64,000 nucleotides of DNA from DASZYT01 sp035545275 (GCA_035545275.1 DASZYT010000004.1:1-64000), one strand, 5' to 3'. Counted from the stretch's first letter, positions 1-10,408 are shown. Made by a program: numbers and translations. The notes: generated from the sequence alone by a model not told the origin.

Positions 1-945
<945 letters not shown>

Positions 946-1020
946 AGAGAACTTGTTCCACAGATCAGTCAGAAACTGACATTACTGTTTAAAACATAGT
1001 TCAAATGAACTGACGTTGAT

Positions 1021-1140
1021 CACCTGTATCCGCGGATGGCAACGCCATACGCCCAGAGAGCAAAGCTATCTGGATACATGTGCCAGAGGCATATGTATGA
1101 AGTACAGGTGGACAGCAATTTTCCACAAAGAGAAAATTGC
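1021..1140 (-). other. 16S leader with two hairpins
   Basis: The 374-nt gap between the 16S 5' end and gyrA is the transcribed rRNA leader. CACCTGTA (1021-1028) pairs with TACAGGTG (1103-1110), enclosing about 74 nt. Next to it GCAATTTTC (1114-1122) pairs with GAAAATTGC (1132-1140). Such stems near the 16S 5' end are typical of RNase III processing or antitermination leaders. I found no convincing boxA and no protein gene. Confidence 0.55.
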
Positions 1141-1221
1141 TGATATTGCACTACTCAATTTTTAATGAACCGCAGACTTGCAGAAGACACTTCAAAAGAA
1201 CCCCTGTCAAATCTTCAACCT

Positions 1222-1251
1222 ATCATACTGTACCGCAACCGCTTTAGTCAA
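1222..1251 (-). promoter_or_regulatory. rRNA operon promoter
   Basis: On the minus strand, TTGACT (1246-1251) is followed by an 18-bp spacer and TATGAT (1222-1227), a good sigma70-type promoter. It would start a leader of about 270 nt before the mature 16S 5' end. It lies between the 16S gene and the end of gyrA, so the rRNA operon has its own start. Confidence 0.8.
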
Positions 1252-1319
1252 GGGGTAAATGAGCAATAATCGCAGTAATTGCTACATCACTCTGCAAATC
1301 GAATTTTCAGGGGTCCTGC

Positions 1320-3890
1320 CTACGCGGTCGGCTCCTGCTCAGGCTCTGCAACTACCAGCTCATCCCCTTCATCATCAACTTTGTCTACAAGTGCAAGTGA
1401 TACTACTTCATCGCCATCATTCAGGCGCATGATGCGTACACCTTGTGTGGCGCGCCCTAGTGCTGGGATGTCTTTCAGGCCTAATCGAATAGTCTGTCCG
1501 TGCTGCGAGATAATAATAACCTCCTGGCCATCGTCTTCGCTCAAAGCCTTAACGCCGATAAGTTCGCCAGTCTTGCTGTTGACGACGGCCGATCTGATAC
1601 CAACACCGCCACGAGCATGAGGCGTAAACTGGTTAACCTTGGTACGCTTACCATATCCGTACTTACTGATGACAAAGATGCTTGAGCCTTCTTCGACAAT
1701 GTCCATACCAATAACCTGGTCACCAGCACGTAAGCGAATACCCCGTACACCGCGACTCACCCGACCCATCGGTCGAACGTCACGCTCATGGAAGCGAATG
1801 GCTTGACCTTGGCTGGTCGAGATAAGTACCTCGTTGTCACCATTGGTCATACGAATCCACTTCAATTCATCTCCATCGTCCAGATTGATAGCGATGAGCC
1901 CACTACTGCGGACGTTTTGATACTGCTCAAAGGGAGTCTTTTTGACCGTGCCGCGTCGAGTACACATAAACAACATACCGGCACTGGACTGCTTGCTGAC
2001 GTTTATAACGCTGCTGACGGTCTCTTCGGGCTGCAGTTGCAGTAGGTTCACTAACGCGATGCCTTTGGCCCCCAGAGAGGCCGTAGGGACCTCATACGTC
2101 TTCAAACGGAACACACGTCCCCGGTTCGTAAAGAACAGTAAGAAGTCGTGCGTAGAAGCGTTGACGACATGCTCAATCACATCCTCTTCGCGTGTCACCA
2201 TGCCACGGCGGCCCTTGCCACCACGCCCTTGCCGCTTATATTCGGCAATTTGGCTGCGTTTAATGTAATTGGCAGCGGTCAGAGTTACAACCACCTGCTC
2301 GTCAGGCACTAAGTCCTCGTCGCTCAGCTTGTTGAGCTCCTGGGGTACTACTTTGGTGCGGCGCTCATCACCAAATTGTTTTTTGAGCTCTAGCATCTCG
2401 TCTTTAACGATTTTTAGAATCTTTTTCTCGTCAGCCAAGATAGATTCAAGGTTGGCGATAGTCTTGAGCAGTTCGGCCAGCTCATCTTCTATTTTTTTGC
2501 GCTCCAGGCCTGCCAGCGTGCGCAGCTGCATCGCAAGGATAGCACGCGCTTGTATTTCGGTAAGCTTGAACTTCTTGATTAAATTGGCCTGCGCCTCTTC
2601 GGTAGTCTCGGAGGCACGGATAGTGTTAATAACCTCATCAATATGGTCAAGTGCAATCTTCAGCCCCTCGAGAATGTGAGCCCGTTCTTTGGCTTTGCGT
2701 AGCTCATACTCGGTCCGACGACGCACAACGGATCGGCGATGTTTAATATGCTCAGTAATGATATCCTGCAAACCCAACACCCGCGGCTGGATGCCGTCAA
2801 TCAATGCCATCATATTGTAGTGGAATGCGGTCTGCAATGGGGTCAGCTTGTACAACTGATTCAAAAGCTTCTTGGGGAAGGCATCTTTCTTGAGATCTAT
2901 GACAATGCGCACATTACCACGGGCGCTTTCATCACGAATGTCAGCCACGCCACCGATTTTCTTATCGCGCACCAGGTCAGCGATCTTAATGATAAGACTC
3001 TCTTTATTGAGTGCATAGGGTATTTCGGTAATAACTATTTGGTGACGGCCTTTGTTGCCTTCCACGACCTCCGCTACACCACGAACCACGACACCGCCAC
3101 GACCAGTGGCGTACGCACTCCGCAAGCTTTCTTTACCATATACAATGCCCCCCGTCGGGAAATCAGGACCTTGGACATACTGCAACAAATCGTCTAGCGT
3201 TGCATCTGGATGATCAATCTGGTGAACTGTAGCGTCGACCACTTCGCTAAGGTTGTGCGGCGGGATATTGGTAGCCATACCCACCGCAATACCAAGCTGC
3301 CCATTCAAGAGAAGGTTGGGTAGCTTACCAGGCAGCACGACCGGTTCCTGGGTCGTACCGTCGTAGTTGTCACGAAAATCAACCGTTTCTTTATCGATGT
3401 CAGCTAACAACTCGTCGGCCAGGCGTGCCATTTTGGCTTCGGTATAACGCATGGCAGCCGGCGGGTCGCCATCCATTGAGCCAAAGTTTCCCTGCCCATT
3501 AATAAGCATGTATCGCATACTCCAGGGCTGGGCCATACGTACCAACGAATCGTAGATGGCAGCGTCACCATGAGGGTGATATTTACCCATGACCGCACCG
3601 ACGACGTTTGCACTCTTGCGATGACGGGCGCTACTGCGCAGACCATCGCTATTCATACTGTAGAGTATGCGGCGGTGGACTGGCTTCAAGCCATCGCGAA
3701 CGTCTGGTAGAGCGCGATCAATAATGACACTCATGGAGTAGCGAAGGTAACTATCCTCCATGATATCTTCGACGGTACGGGGTTCGACCTGGCGGGAGTG
3801 ATCGGCCTGAATAACCTCAAGTGGTGGTTGATTTACCAGTCGAGCTTCATTCTGGTTGTCTTCTATGGGCGTGTTATCGTCGTTATCCAT
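1320..3890 (-). CDS. gyrA: DNA gyrase subunit A
   Basis: An 856-residue type IIA topoisomerase subunit that cuts and rejoins DNA to introduce negative supercoils, together with GyrB. The breakage-reunion core starts after an N-terminal extension of about 35 residues. The catalytic tyrosine is Tyr149 in AAMRYTE. The C-terminal beta-pinwheel contains the GyrA box as QGRGGKG, which marks gyrase rather than topoisomerase IV (ParC). In the quinolone-resistance segment the E. coli Ser83 position is Ala110, while the Asp87 equivalent (Asp114) is kept. The gene starts 1 nt after the gyrB stop, so the two are cotranscribed and probably translationally coupled. Confidence 0.98.
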   Translation of the reverse strand: MDNDDNTPIEDNQNEARLVNQPPLEVIQADHSRQVEPRTVEDIMEDSYLRYSMSVIIDRALPDVRDGLKPVHRRILYSMNSDGLRSSARHRKSANVVGAVMGKYHPHGDAAIYDSLVRMAQPWSMRYMLINGQGNFGSMDGDPPAAMRYTEAKMARLADELLADIDKETVDFRDNYDGTTQEPVVLPGKLPNLLLNGQLGIAVGMATNIPPHNLSEVVDATVHQIDHPDATLDDLLQYVQGPDFPTGGIVYGKESLRSAYATGRGGVVVRGVAEVVEGNKGRHQIVITEIPYALNKESLIIKIADLVRDKKIGGVADIRDESARGNVRIVIDLKKDAFPKKLLNQLYKLTPLQTAFHYNMMALIDGIQPRVLGLQDIITEHIKHRRSVVRRRTEYELRKAKERAHILEGLKIALDHIDEVINTIRASETTEEAQANLIKKFKLTEIQARAILAMQLRTLAGLERKKIEDELAELLKTIANLESILADEKKILKIVKDEMLELKKQFGDERRTKVVPQELNKLSDEDLVPDEQVVVTLTAANYIKRSQIAEYKRQGRGGKGRRGMVTREEDVIEHVVNASTHDFLLFFTNRGRVFRLKTYEVPTASLGAKGIALVNLLQLQPEETVSSVINVSKQSSAGMLFMCTRRGTVKKTPFEQYQNVRSSGLIAINLDDGDELKWIRMTNGDNEVLISTSQGQAIRFHERDVRPMGRVSRGVRGIRLRAGDQVIGMDIVEEGSSIFVISKYGYGKRTKVNQFTPHARGGVGIRSAVVNSKTGELIGVKALSEDDGQEVIIISQHGQTIRLGLKDIPALGRATQGVRIMRLNDGDEVVSLALVDKVDDEGDELVVAEPEQEPTA

Positions 3891-3891
3891 A

Positions 3892-5856
3892 TTAAATATC
3901 CAAATCCTTTACGAATTTTGCGCGTGACTGAATGAAGTTTTTGCGCAGTTCTACTTCCGTGCCCATCAACTTATTGAAAATAGCATCGGCCCGTTCGGCG
4001 TCTTCCACCTTCACCTGCACGAGCACCCGCTTTTCCGGACTCATCGTGGTATCAAAGAGTTGCTCGGCATCCATTTCTCCTAAGCCCTTGTAGCGCTTCT
4101 GTTCAATAAACCCGGCTTGCTTGTACCGTTCATCCTCAGCATTGACCTTGATGTCTTCTTTCTTGCGCCGGGCTATCTCTTCGTCCAAAACTTTGTCGAG
4201 CTCGGCTTCGTCATATATAAAGACGCTGTTTTTACGGCCGGTTCGCACCAACTCAAACAATGGTGGCTTGGCCAGGTATACATGGCCTTCGTCAACCACC
4301 GGCTTCATGTAACGGAAGAAGAATGTTAAAAGTAGCGTGGAAATGTGGCTCCCGTCCACGTCGGCGTCGGTCATGATAATAATGCGGTCGTAGCGTAGAC
4401 CACTTAAGTCGAATGAATCCTCGATGCCAACACCTAGTGCCTTGGTGATGCTCAATATTTCGTTGTTCGCCAGCATCTTGTCTAGGCGGGCACGCTCCAC
4501 GTTTAACACCTTACCGCGCAGGGGCAAGATTGCTTGTGTCCTGGGGTCGCGGCCGACCTTGGCGGAACCACCAGCCGAATCGCCCTCTACAAGGTAAAGC
4601 TCTGAGTCTTTGGGATCCTTGCTTGAGCAGTCGGCCAGCTTACCGGGCATACTGGCACCCTCGAGAACTCCTTTGCGGATGATATTCTCGCGGGCAGCAC
4701 GAGCCGCCTTGCGGGCACGAGCAGCCAGCAAAGCCTTCCCCACGATCTTTCGAGCGATAGCCGGGTGTTCTTCAAGATAGTATGCTAGGTATTCACTCAG
4801 CACTTGTTCTACATAGCCGCGGACTTCTGGGTTGCCCAGCTTGTTCTTCGTTTGGCCTTCAAACTGCGGATCAGGAAGTTTCACGAGAATAATCGCAGTC
4901 AGCCCTTCACGGGTGTCCTCACCACTAAGATTTTCTTCTTTTTCTTTTAACAAGCCTTGTTTGCGGGCGTAGTCATTAATGACGCGCGTTAAGGCTGCTC
5001 TAAACCCCGTTAGGTGCGTACCGCCATCGGGATTTAAAACATTGTTAGCAAAAGCTTTGATGGTTTCAGTAAATGCGTCGGTGTATTGGAGCGCTACCTC
5101 AACCTGCACATCATCAACAGTTTTGTCGGCATAAAATATATCATCATCTACTACTTCTTTACCGATGTTCAAATGTTTCACGTACGATTGAATGCCGCCC
5201 TCAAAGTAGAAGCTGTAGCGCTCCCCCGTACTCTCATCTTCAATGCTCGTCCGAATACCCTTGGTTAGGTATGCCGCATGGCGCAGACGATCAAGAATGG
5301 TTTCATAGTTAAAGGCCGTACTCTCAAAAATAGAAGCATCCGGATAAAATGTTATCTCGGTCCCCTGTCGTTCAGTTTTGCCCACCACCTTTAAATCGCC
5401 CTGTGGTACACCGGCTGCGTATTCCTGAGCGTAAATCTTACCGTCAAGGTACACGTTCACGAGGAGTTTAGTAGACAAAGCGTTTACCACGCTCACACCG
5501 ACACCATGTAAACCACCTGATACTTTATAGCCACCGCTACCGAACTTACCCCCGGCATGCAGTACCGTCAGCACTGTCTCAACAGTGCTTTTGCCCGTTT
5601 TTGGGTGAATGTCTGTAGGAATACCACGGCCATTGTCGATTACCGTAATGCCACCGTCGGCCAACATCTTGACCGATACTTCAGTCGCATAGCCAGCTAG
5701 GGCTTCGTCGATGCCGTTGTCTATAATTTCCCACACCAAGTGGTGCAAGCCCTCTACGCCAGTACCACCAATATACATACCGGGGCGCTTGCGTACCGGC
5801 TCCAAGCCCTCAAGTACGGTGATTTGCTCTGCGGAATAACCTGTTTGTTTAGCCAC
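3892..5856 (-). CDS. gyrB: DNA gyrase subunit B
   Basis: A 654-residue ATPase subunit of gyrase. The GHKL ATP-binding domain shows EIIDNGIDEA, the VIDNGRGIP loop and the GGLHGVGVS lid. The TOPRIM domain shows EGDSAGG and DADVDG, which bind the catalytic metal, and the protein ends in the usual C-terminal GyrB domain. The length fits short GyrB proteins without the proteobacterial insertion. The start is GTG (GTGGCTAAA) behind a purine-rich GAGGGAAGAGGG. It is first in the gyrB-gyrA operon behind the promoter at 5910-5938. Confidence 0.98.
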   Translation of the reverse strand: MAKQTGYSAEQITVLEGLEPVRKRPGMYIGGTGVEGLHHLVWEIIDNGIDEALAGYATEVSVKMLADGGITVIDNGRGIPTDIHPKTGKSTVETVLTVLHAGGKFGSGGYKVSGGLHGVGVSVVNALSTKLLVNVYLDGKIYAQEYAAGVPQGDLKVVGKTERQGTEITFYPDASIFESTAFNYETILDRLRHAAYLTKGIRTSIEDESTGERYSFYFEGGIQSYVKHLNIGKEVVDDDIFYADKTVDDVQVEVALQYTDAFTETIKAFANNVLNPDGGTHLTGFRAALTRVINDYARKQGLLKEKEENLSGEDTREGLTAIILVKLPDPQFEGQTKNKLGNPEVRGYVEQVLSEYLAYYLEEHPAIARKIVGKALLAARARKAARAARENIIRKGVLEGASMPGKLADCSSKDPKDSELYLVEGDSAGGSAKVGRDPRTQAILPLRGKVLNVERARLDKMLANNEILSITKALGVGIEDSFDLSGLRYDRIIIMTDADVDGSHISTLLLTFFFRYMKPVVDEGHVYLAKPPLFELVRTGRKNSVFIYDEAELDKVLDEEIARRKKEDIKVNAEDERYKQAGFIEQKRYKGLGEMDAEQLFDTTMSPEKRVLVQVKVEDAERADAIFNKLMGTEVELRKNFIQSRAKFVKDLDI

Positions 5857-5909
5857 TTCTAATAACCCTCTTCCCTCAACAATTTGTCATTTTGTCCCAC
5901 TACTTTCCT

Positions 5910-5938
5910 ATTATAGGTTATCTCCACCACAATCACAA
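5910..5938 (-). promoter_or_regulatory. gyrB-gyrA promoter
   Basis: Minus-strand TTGTGA (5933-5938), a 17-bp spacer and TATAAT (5910-5915). The -10 lies inside the palindrome CCTATAATAGG, a possible supercoiling- or repressor-sensitive feature. The transcript would have a leader of about 45 nt with a Shine-Dalgarno. Confidence 0.75.
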
Positions 5939-5977
5939 CATGTGTCTGCCTTAGTGCAATATGCTCCGAAGTCTATT

Positions 5978-8900
5978 TTAGGTAGGGCTTGTATCCTCAT
6001 CTGCACGCTGGTGAAGCATGCCCTCTTTGTCTATATAAATAGTATCGCTCGGATCATCTCCCTGTCCATTGGGCTCTGATGACTTTAGCGAGATCTCACC
6101 TGCAGGCGCTGGGCCTGGTTGTGATATGCGTGATTCTTGGGAGGCTATGGGTGCATGCGGTCCGCTAAGCCCTTCTTCTAGCTGCTCGGCGATACGTTTT
6201 ACTTCGTTTTTCTCCAACTCATCACTCGATATATTGCGCCCACTTTGGTCTGGTGATAGCAACCCCGACCCCGTCGGCGCAGCGGCGCTTCCTAGCACGT
6301 CACCACCCTTTGTTTTCGGTTTTACTGTACTCCTTTCAGTGGTAGCAGACCCGCTTGGAGCACTGTGCACATTTTGTATACGCGCCGTAGCGGGCTGGGC
6401 TGTGTTTCCGCGCTTGGCTAGCCATTCATCGAGAAATGAGGTACTCGACGATGCTGCCGGCTTAGGCGAACCTGTCTGAGCGTACGGCGAGCTGGCACCA
6501 AACGGTGAGGGAGTTGCGCTTCCCCCTCCCGACCCGTGGGGCTGCCATGGGCTGGCACCACCAAATGGACTGGTGCTCACTGGGGACGTTGTTTCTTTAG
6601 TGGCCATTCTTTCAAAGATCTCTTTCTCTACCGACGATTTAGGCCGACCATATTTGGCTGCAGATAGTTGCTTGAGAGCGTCTGCCAGTCGTGAATTTGG
6701 CGAGCCGAGTGGGGGTAGGGTCGCCATGCTGAATGGTTGTGTAGGAACCCCACCAATAAGGGTGCGCGTTATGGTGTTATAGTTAGGCACTCGCAGCAAA
6801 TCATCACCGTCAAACACCGGTTGAAAGTATTTACCTAACGACTCTACGTCGTTTTGACCGATACGGAACGATACGATGGTACCCATATTACCAAATACGG
6901 CGTCGCGGATTTCTGGGGTTAGCTGGGTTGTAAACTGGTTGGCCACGATGAGGTTTAGGTGATATTTACGAGCCTCTGACATGATGGTTGCAAAGGAGTC
7001 GGTTGAAAAGTTTTGAAACTCGTCTACATACAATGAAAAGTCCACTCGTTGGTCCTCTGGAACATTGGCCCGACTCATCGCTGCAGCCTGGAATTTCATA
7101 ACAAATATCATGCCGAGTAGTTTGGAGTTAAGCTCTCCGGTACGACCTTTGCTCAAATTAACGAGTAGGATCTTTTTGTTGTCCATCACATCCCGTAGAT
7201 TGAAGGCGCTTTCGGTCTGCCCGATAATGTTACGCATCATCTCGTTGCTTAAAAAGGCACCGAATTTACTTACAAACCAGCTCACTACCTCACCAAATTC
7301 ATTCGAACGTTGGGACTGTGGCATTTCCTTTTGCCAGAATTCTTTCACGTTGAGATCACTCACGTGTTGTAACTTTTGTTGTACAAACTTAGGATCCCGG
7401 AAAAGCTTCGGGATATCCACGAACGTTCCGCCTGCCGGATCAGCCATAACAGTCAGAGCGGCATTCCGGAAAAGATGTTCATAACGGGGGCCCATAATAC
7501 CACTATGTTGTGGGTCATACAACTTATAGAGCATGTTTAACGCTTCTTGTATGAGGAAGTCTTTTTGATCTGAAGTATGAAACTCAAAGAGATTAAGCCC
7601 CATAGGATACTCCATGTCGGCCGGGCTGAAGTAAATCACATCCTCGGTGCGTTCTTTTGGCACCATAGCCAGGAGCTTTTCGGCTGTATCGCCATGGGGG
7701 TCAACAAAAGCAAAACCATCTCCATTAAGCATGTCCTGTAGTGCTAAGTTCTCCAAAAAGGTGGATTTACCCGTACCCGTCTGCCCCACTACATACATAT
7801 GACGCTGCCTATCGGCCAGGTCGATACGTATGGGCTTTTTGACCCCTCGAAAAACGTTGTAGCCCAACAGGAGCCCCTGCTCTGGGATATTCCGAGGAGC
7901 GTCAACTTGCTTTGATTCTTGACGAGAGAGCTGGGAGGTAGGGATGTTGCGTTGATCCGGGAAATGGAACAGTGTTGCTAACTCGACAGAGTTTAAGATG
8001 GTTTCCGTGCTATGTTGTGGGAAAAACCTCATAATGTAGGCTGTAGCTAATTTCTCTACATCCTTTGTTCCTACATATTTAAAGCCGTTCTTTCCAGGCG
8101 CATCAAACAGAGAAAAAGCTGCCACAATATTGCTCAAAAGAGATTGCGAGCGTTGTGATATATTCGACGATACAACCACCCGAATCATCACTTCGAAGCC
8201 AGGATAACGAGTCTTGTCTTCTATTGCGTCTGATATTGATTGGTCCAAATTGGAGACAGTTTTTCCTCCCCCATGTTCGCCACTTTTTTCTTCAGGTGGC
8301 TTCACCATGGCCGTGGCAAGCTGACGTAGAAACGTCCCAGCTTTGATTTTCCCTTCTTCACCCTTTCGTTTCTGCGAGGCGACCGTAGCTGCGTTTTTCC
8401 GCCATGTCGGATCGGCCGGCCGTAGCAGAATCTGTATGGCAGCTCCGTCCTCTTTGTCGAGCGTTGAAAGAGCGTTGAGCAAAGACTGCATAGCGTCCCG
8501 TTTTAGGTCTTGATAAGTGGCAATGGGGTAGGCATACGGCTCTTTAAGTGTAAACTCGCCCCCCAACGTGGCATTGATCTTTCCTGTGGCATTAAAAATA
8601 TTGTGTTCGGGCACTTCTTCAAGCTGGGCGCTCGGGTATGCACTCACTACTGCTTGCTTTACTACCTCAATTAGGCTTATTGGTACCGTGGCGTAGAAGT
8701 ATACCTTTGCCTCATAACCCACTATTTCAAAGGCAAAGTGCCGCTGACCATACAACTTGCTCTTAAATCCTTTTGTAAGCGTGCTGGCTATGATGTTATA
8801 GATAACCTGAGCCTTTGAGATATTTTCATCAACTATATCGCGCACATCACGCCCCCCACCCTCGGTGTCATCACTGGGAGGAGGTAAATGAATAAGGAGG

Positions 8901-9031
8901 GGCACCATTTTTAAGCCCCGTTCGTAATTCTTGAGTTCACGCAGGCGCTTTCGCGACTGCAAAAACAGCACCGGACCTGCAATAGCAATCACGCCCGCCA
9001 CAACCAAGATCAAGATTAATACTGTTACCAT
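5978..9031 (-). CDS. TraG/HerA-like membrane ATPase (type IV secretion/DNA-translocase type)
   Basis: A 1017-residue protein with one N-terminal membrane helix (residues about 3-24), then an alpha/beta region of about 350 residues. The P-loop ATPase has Walker A GQTGTGKST at 416-424, a DPHGD motif, and SLYVDEFQNF as the Walker B region, followed by sensor-like IVANQFTTQL. This order is that of TraM-binding TraD/TraG and HerA-type ATPases. Residues about 790-1017 are a Pro/Ser/Thr/Gly-rich, probably disordered tail. Related one-helix ATPases occur widely in CPR genomes, and a DNA or protein export role is inferred, not shown. The start overlaps nothing and lies 5 nt after the upstream 124-residue gene, so they form an operon. 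No other T4SS subunit is nearby. Confidence 0.8.
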   Translation of the reverse strand: MVTVLILILVVAGVIAIAGPVLFLQSRKRLRELKNYERGLKMVPLLIHLPPPSDDTEGGGRDVRDIVDENISKAQVIYNIIASTLTKGFKSKLYGQRHFAFEIVGYEAKVYFYATVPISLIEVVKQAVVSAYPSAQLEEVPEHNIFNATGKINATLGGEFTLKEPYAYPIATYQDLKRDAMQSLLNALSTLDKEDGAAIQILLRPADPTWRKNAATVASQKRKGEEGKIKAGTFLRQLATAMVKPPEEKSGEHGGGKTVSNLDQSISDAIEDKTRYPGFEVMIRVVVSSNISQRSQSLLSNIVAAFSLFDAPGKNGFKYVGTKDVEKLATAYIMRFFPQHSTETILNSVELATLFHFPDQRNIPTSQLSRQESKQVDAPRNIPEQGLLLGYNVFRGVKKPIRIDLADRQRHMYVVGQTGTGKSTFLENLALQDMLNGDGFAFVDPHGDTAEKLLAMVPKERTEDVIYFSPADMEYPMGLNLFEFHTSDQKDFLIQEALNMLYKLYDPQHSGIMGPRYEHLFRNAALTVMADPAGGTFVDIPKLFRDPKFVQQKLQHVSDLNVKEFWQKEMPQSQRSNEFGEVVSWFVSKFGAFLSNEMMRNIIGQTESAFNLRDVMDNKKILLVNLSKGRTGELNSKLLGMIFVMKFQAAAMSRANVPEDQRVDFSLYVDEFQNFSTDSFATIMSEARKYHLNLIVANQFTTQLTPEIRDAVFGNMGTIVSFRIGQNDVESLGKYFQPVFDGDDLLRVPNYNTITRTLIGGVPTQPFSMATLPPLGSPNSRLADALKQLSAAKYGRPKSSVEKEIFERMATKETTSPVSTSPFGGASPWQPHGSGGGSATPSPFGASSPYAQTGSPKPAASSSTSFLDEWLAKRGNTAQPATARIQNVHSAPSGSATTERSTVKPKTKGGDVLGSAAAPTGSGLLSPDQSGRNISSDELEKNEVKRIAEQLEEGLSGPHAPIASQESRISQPGPAPAGEISLKSSEPNGQGDDPSDTIYIDKEGMLHQRADEDTSPT

Positions 9032-9036
9032 GTAAC

Positions 9037-9411
9037 CTAGTCGTTCACCTTAGATGTTTTACCATGATGTTTTTGCAAGTACTCTACGCGCAATTGCATG
9101 ATTTCTCTGGATTGCTGCCACGGGTCGTCCTTAGTACGTTCCACGATCGTCTTGGCCTGCTCAGCCCATTGTTTTTCGTTATATGTGCTCGCCCCTGTAG
9201 AGGACGCAGGCATCATAGGCTCCTGCCTAATAGGAGTCGGTTGCGCATATGGATTTACCGCTGAACCGGCGTCCCTCATCAGGTCGGGGGCGCTCATATT
9301 TGAGGAGGCTTGAGATACACCACTGACAGACGGAGGCATGGGTACACCATCACTCCCCTGGCCAGTAGGCTGCGGCAAGTTCCAGTTGATTGGGTCGGAA
9401 GTAGGTTCCAT
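9037..9411 (-). CDS. Small hypothetical protein, partner of the TraG-like ATPase
   Basis: A 124-residue soluble protein I cannot assign to a family. Residues 1-70 are Pro/Ser/Asn-rich and low complexity. Residues about 78-124 form a charged, helical C-terminus rich in Gln, Glu and Lys. The 5-nt gap to the ATPase gene suggests it works with it. TATAAT at 9420-9425 ends 8 nt before the ATG and there is no Shine-Dalgarno, so a leaderless mRNA is likely and this promoter would drive both genes. Confidence 0.7.
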   Translation of the reverse strand: MEPTSDPINWNLPQPTGQGSDGVPMPPSVSGVSQASSNMSAPDLMRDAGSAVNPYAQPTPIRQEPMMPASSTGASTYNEKQWAEQAKTIVERTKDDPWQQSREIMQLRVEYLQKHHGKTSKVND

Positions 9412-9448
9412 CTGTAAGTATTATACAACTAACAGATTGGGAATTCTA

Positions 9449-9829
9449 TTATTTGTGGTCTTCAGTAGGAGACTGTTTATCAGGATACATGAGGTAAAAG
9501 TAGCCCACCACCAAAAAAGGGATTATTGCAATCACGTCCTTGGCGGTAAGTTGCCCCACCGACTGTAAACCCACTAAAAACGCAATCACAAGGGTGAGGA
9601 GCACTTTTATTTTACGGCTTTTAACATGAAGGACCGGCACCAATGACTCTAAAACACCTAAGAACATCCCCATGAGGGCATATATAGTGCCTACAGCTAG
9701 CAGAAGACCTAACATCAGAACGAGCGATGACGCACTACGGGGGTTGATGCCAAAAAATATTATTGTATCCGCTGCTAGCAGAGCCAGGATGGCCCGGTGT
9801 CGCTTAAAAAATGATTTTACCTGTTGCAT
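9449..9829 (-). CDS. Small integral membrane protein
   Basis: A 126-residue protein with three to four hydrophobic segments (about residues 13-28, 33-58, 72-92 and 97-116), a basic N-terminus and a charged C-terminal tail. No enzymatic motif is visible and I do not recognise the family. It is transcribed in the same direction as the TraG-like operon, 37 nt upstream of it. No strong Shine-Dalgarno is visible. A TATCAT sits 16 nt upstream of the ATG. Confidence 0.6.
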   Translation of the reverse strand: MQQVKSFFKRHRAILALLAADTIIFFGINPRSASSLVLMLGLLLAVGTIYALMGMFLGVLESLVPVLHVKSRKIKVLLTLVIAFLVGLQSVGQLTAKDVIAIIPFLVVGYFYLMYPDKQSPTEDHK

Positions 9830-10140
9830 AATACTTGTCTTAATTATGATAACAAAAACGCTGCCCTATTGTGCAGCGTGATTCTGGTGCCAAGGGCGAT
9901 AAATCCGCTCTGTATAATACTATTTAGCGCTTATCGCCCACTGGCTTGACTGACCGCTCAGTCTACCGCTTGGTAGAAAGAGCGACGACGGTTTCCCGAT
10001 GTAAGTGTTTTTGTTTTTGTAACTTACGTTGTAAGCGTACCACCTATGGGTAGAAAAGTCAATACTCTTATGTTTATTTACTCACATGTATCTTGATATT
10101 TACCCTCGAAAATGAACGGTTCAAGTTATACACAGTTTTC
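9830..10140. other. Non-coding region with several hairpins
   Basis: No ORF of note in this stretch. It has many inverted repeats: CGCTGC/GCAGCG (about 9870-9889), GGGCGATAA paired with TTATCGCCC around an AT-rich loop (about 9894-9939), GACTGA/TCAGTC, TACC/GGTA, and GTAAGT/ACTTAC around a T-rich loop. The packing suggests a structured RNA or attenuator, but I could not match it to tmRNA, SRP RNA or 6S RNA. Direction is unknown. Confidence 0.35.
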
Positions 10141-10163
10141 CCAAAATTTTACTCAATTTCTTG

Positions 10164-10193
10164 TTGACAGATAGGTTATGAATTTACTAACAT
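10164..10193 (+). promoter_or_regulatory. Promoter of a candidate small RNA
   Basis: TTGACA (10164-10169), an 18-bp spacer and TAACAT (10188-10193). It directly precedes three strong hairpins and no ORF, so it probably drives a non-coding RNA, though read-through into yifB is possible. Confidence 0.6.
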
Positions 10194-10199
10194 AAGCGT

Positions 10200-10374
10200 A
10201 GCACTTTGAATAAAAAAAGTGCTCAAAAACAAAAACACGAAAATTGTAACAACGGCTTCTCGCAAGCCGTTGTTCTATAAAAAGCCGAAACCCAAAACGA
10301 TAAACATACATAAAAATACCTACTAAATTTCGTAAAACACCTTGCCAAGTCTCGCAGCAAGGTGTTTTACTTTT
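10200..10374 (+). ncRNA. Candidate small RNA with three hairpins
   Basis: Downstream of the TTGACA/TAACAT promoter lie three hairpins in about 175 nt: AGCACTTT/AAAGTGCT (10200-10223), AACAACGGCTT/AAGCCGTTGTT (10248-10274, loop CTCGC), and a 14-bp stem GTAAAACACCTTGC/GCAAGGTGTTTTAC (10332-10370, loop containing CTCGCA) followed by TTTT, which looks like a terminator. There is no ORF. The unit could be an sRNA or a leader controlling yifB. No known RNA family was recognised. Confidence 0.5.
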
Positions 10375-10408
10375 GGGTAGATAGTAAGTGTAGGAGTGCG
10401 TTAGGAGT

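Noticed and set aside
9830..10408. tmRNA, SRP RNA or 6S RNA
   Set aside because: No tRNA-like ends, no GGAAGCAGCC-type SRP loop and no clear 6S bubble were found on either strand.
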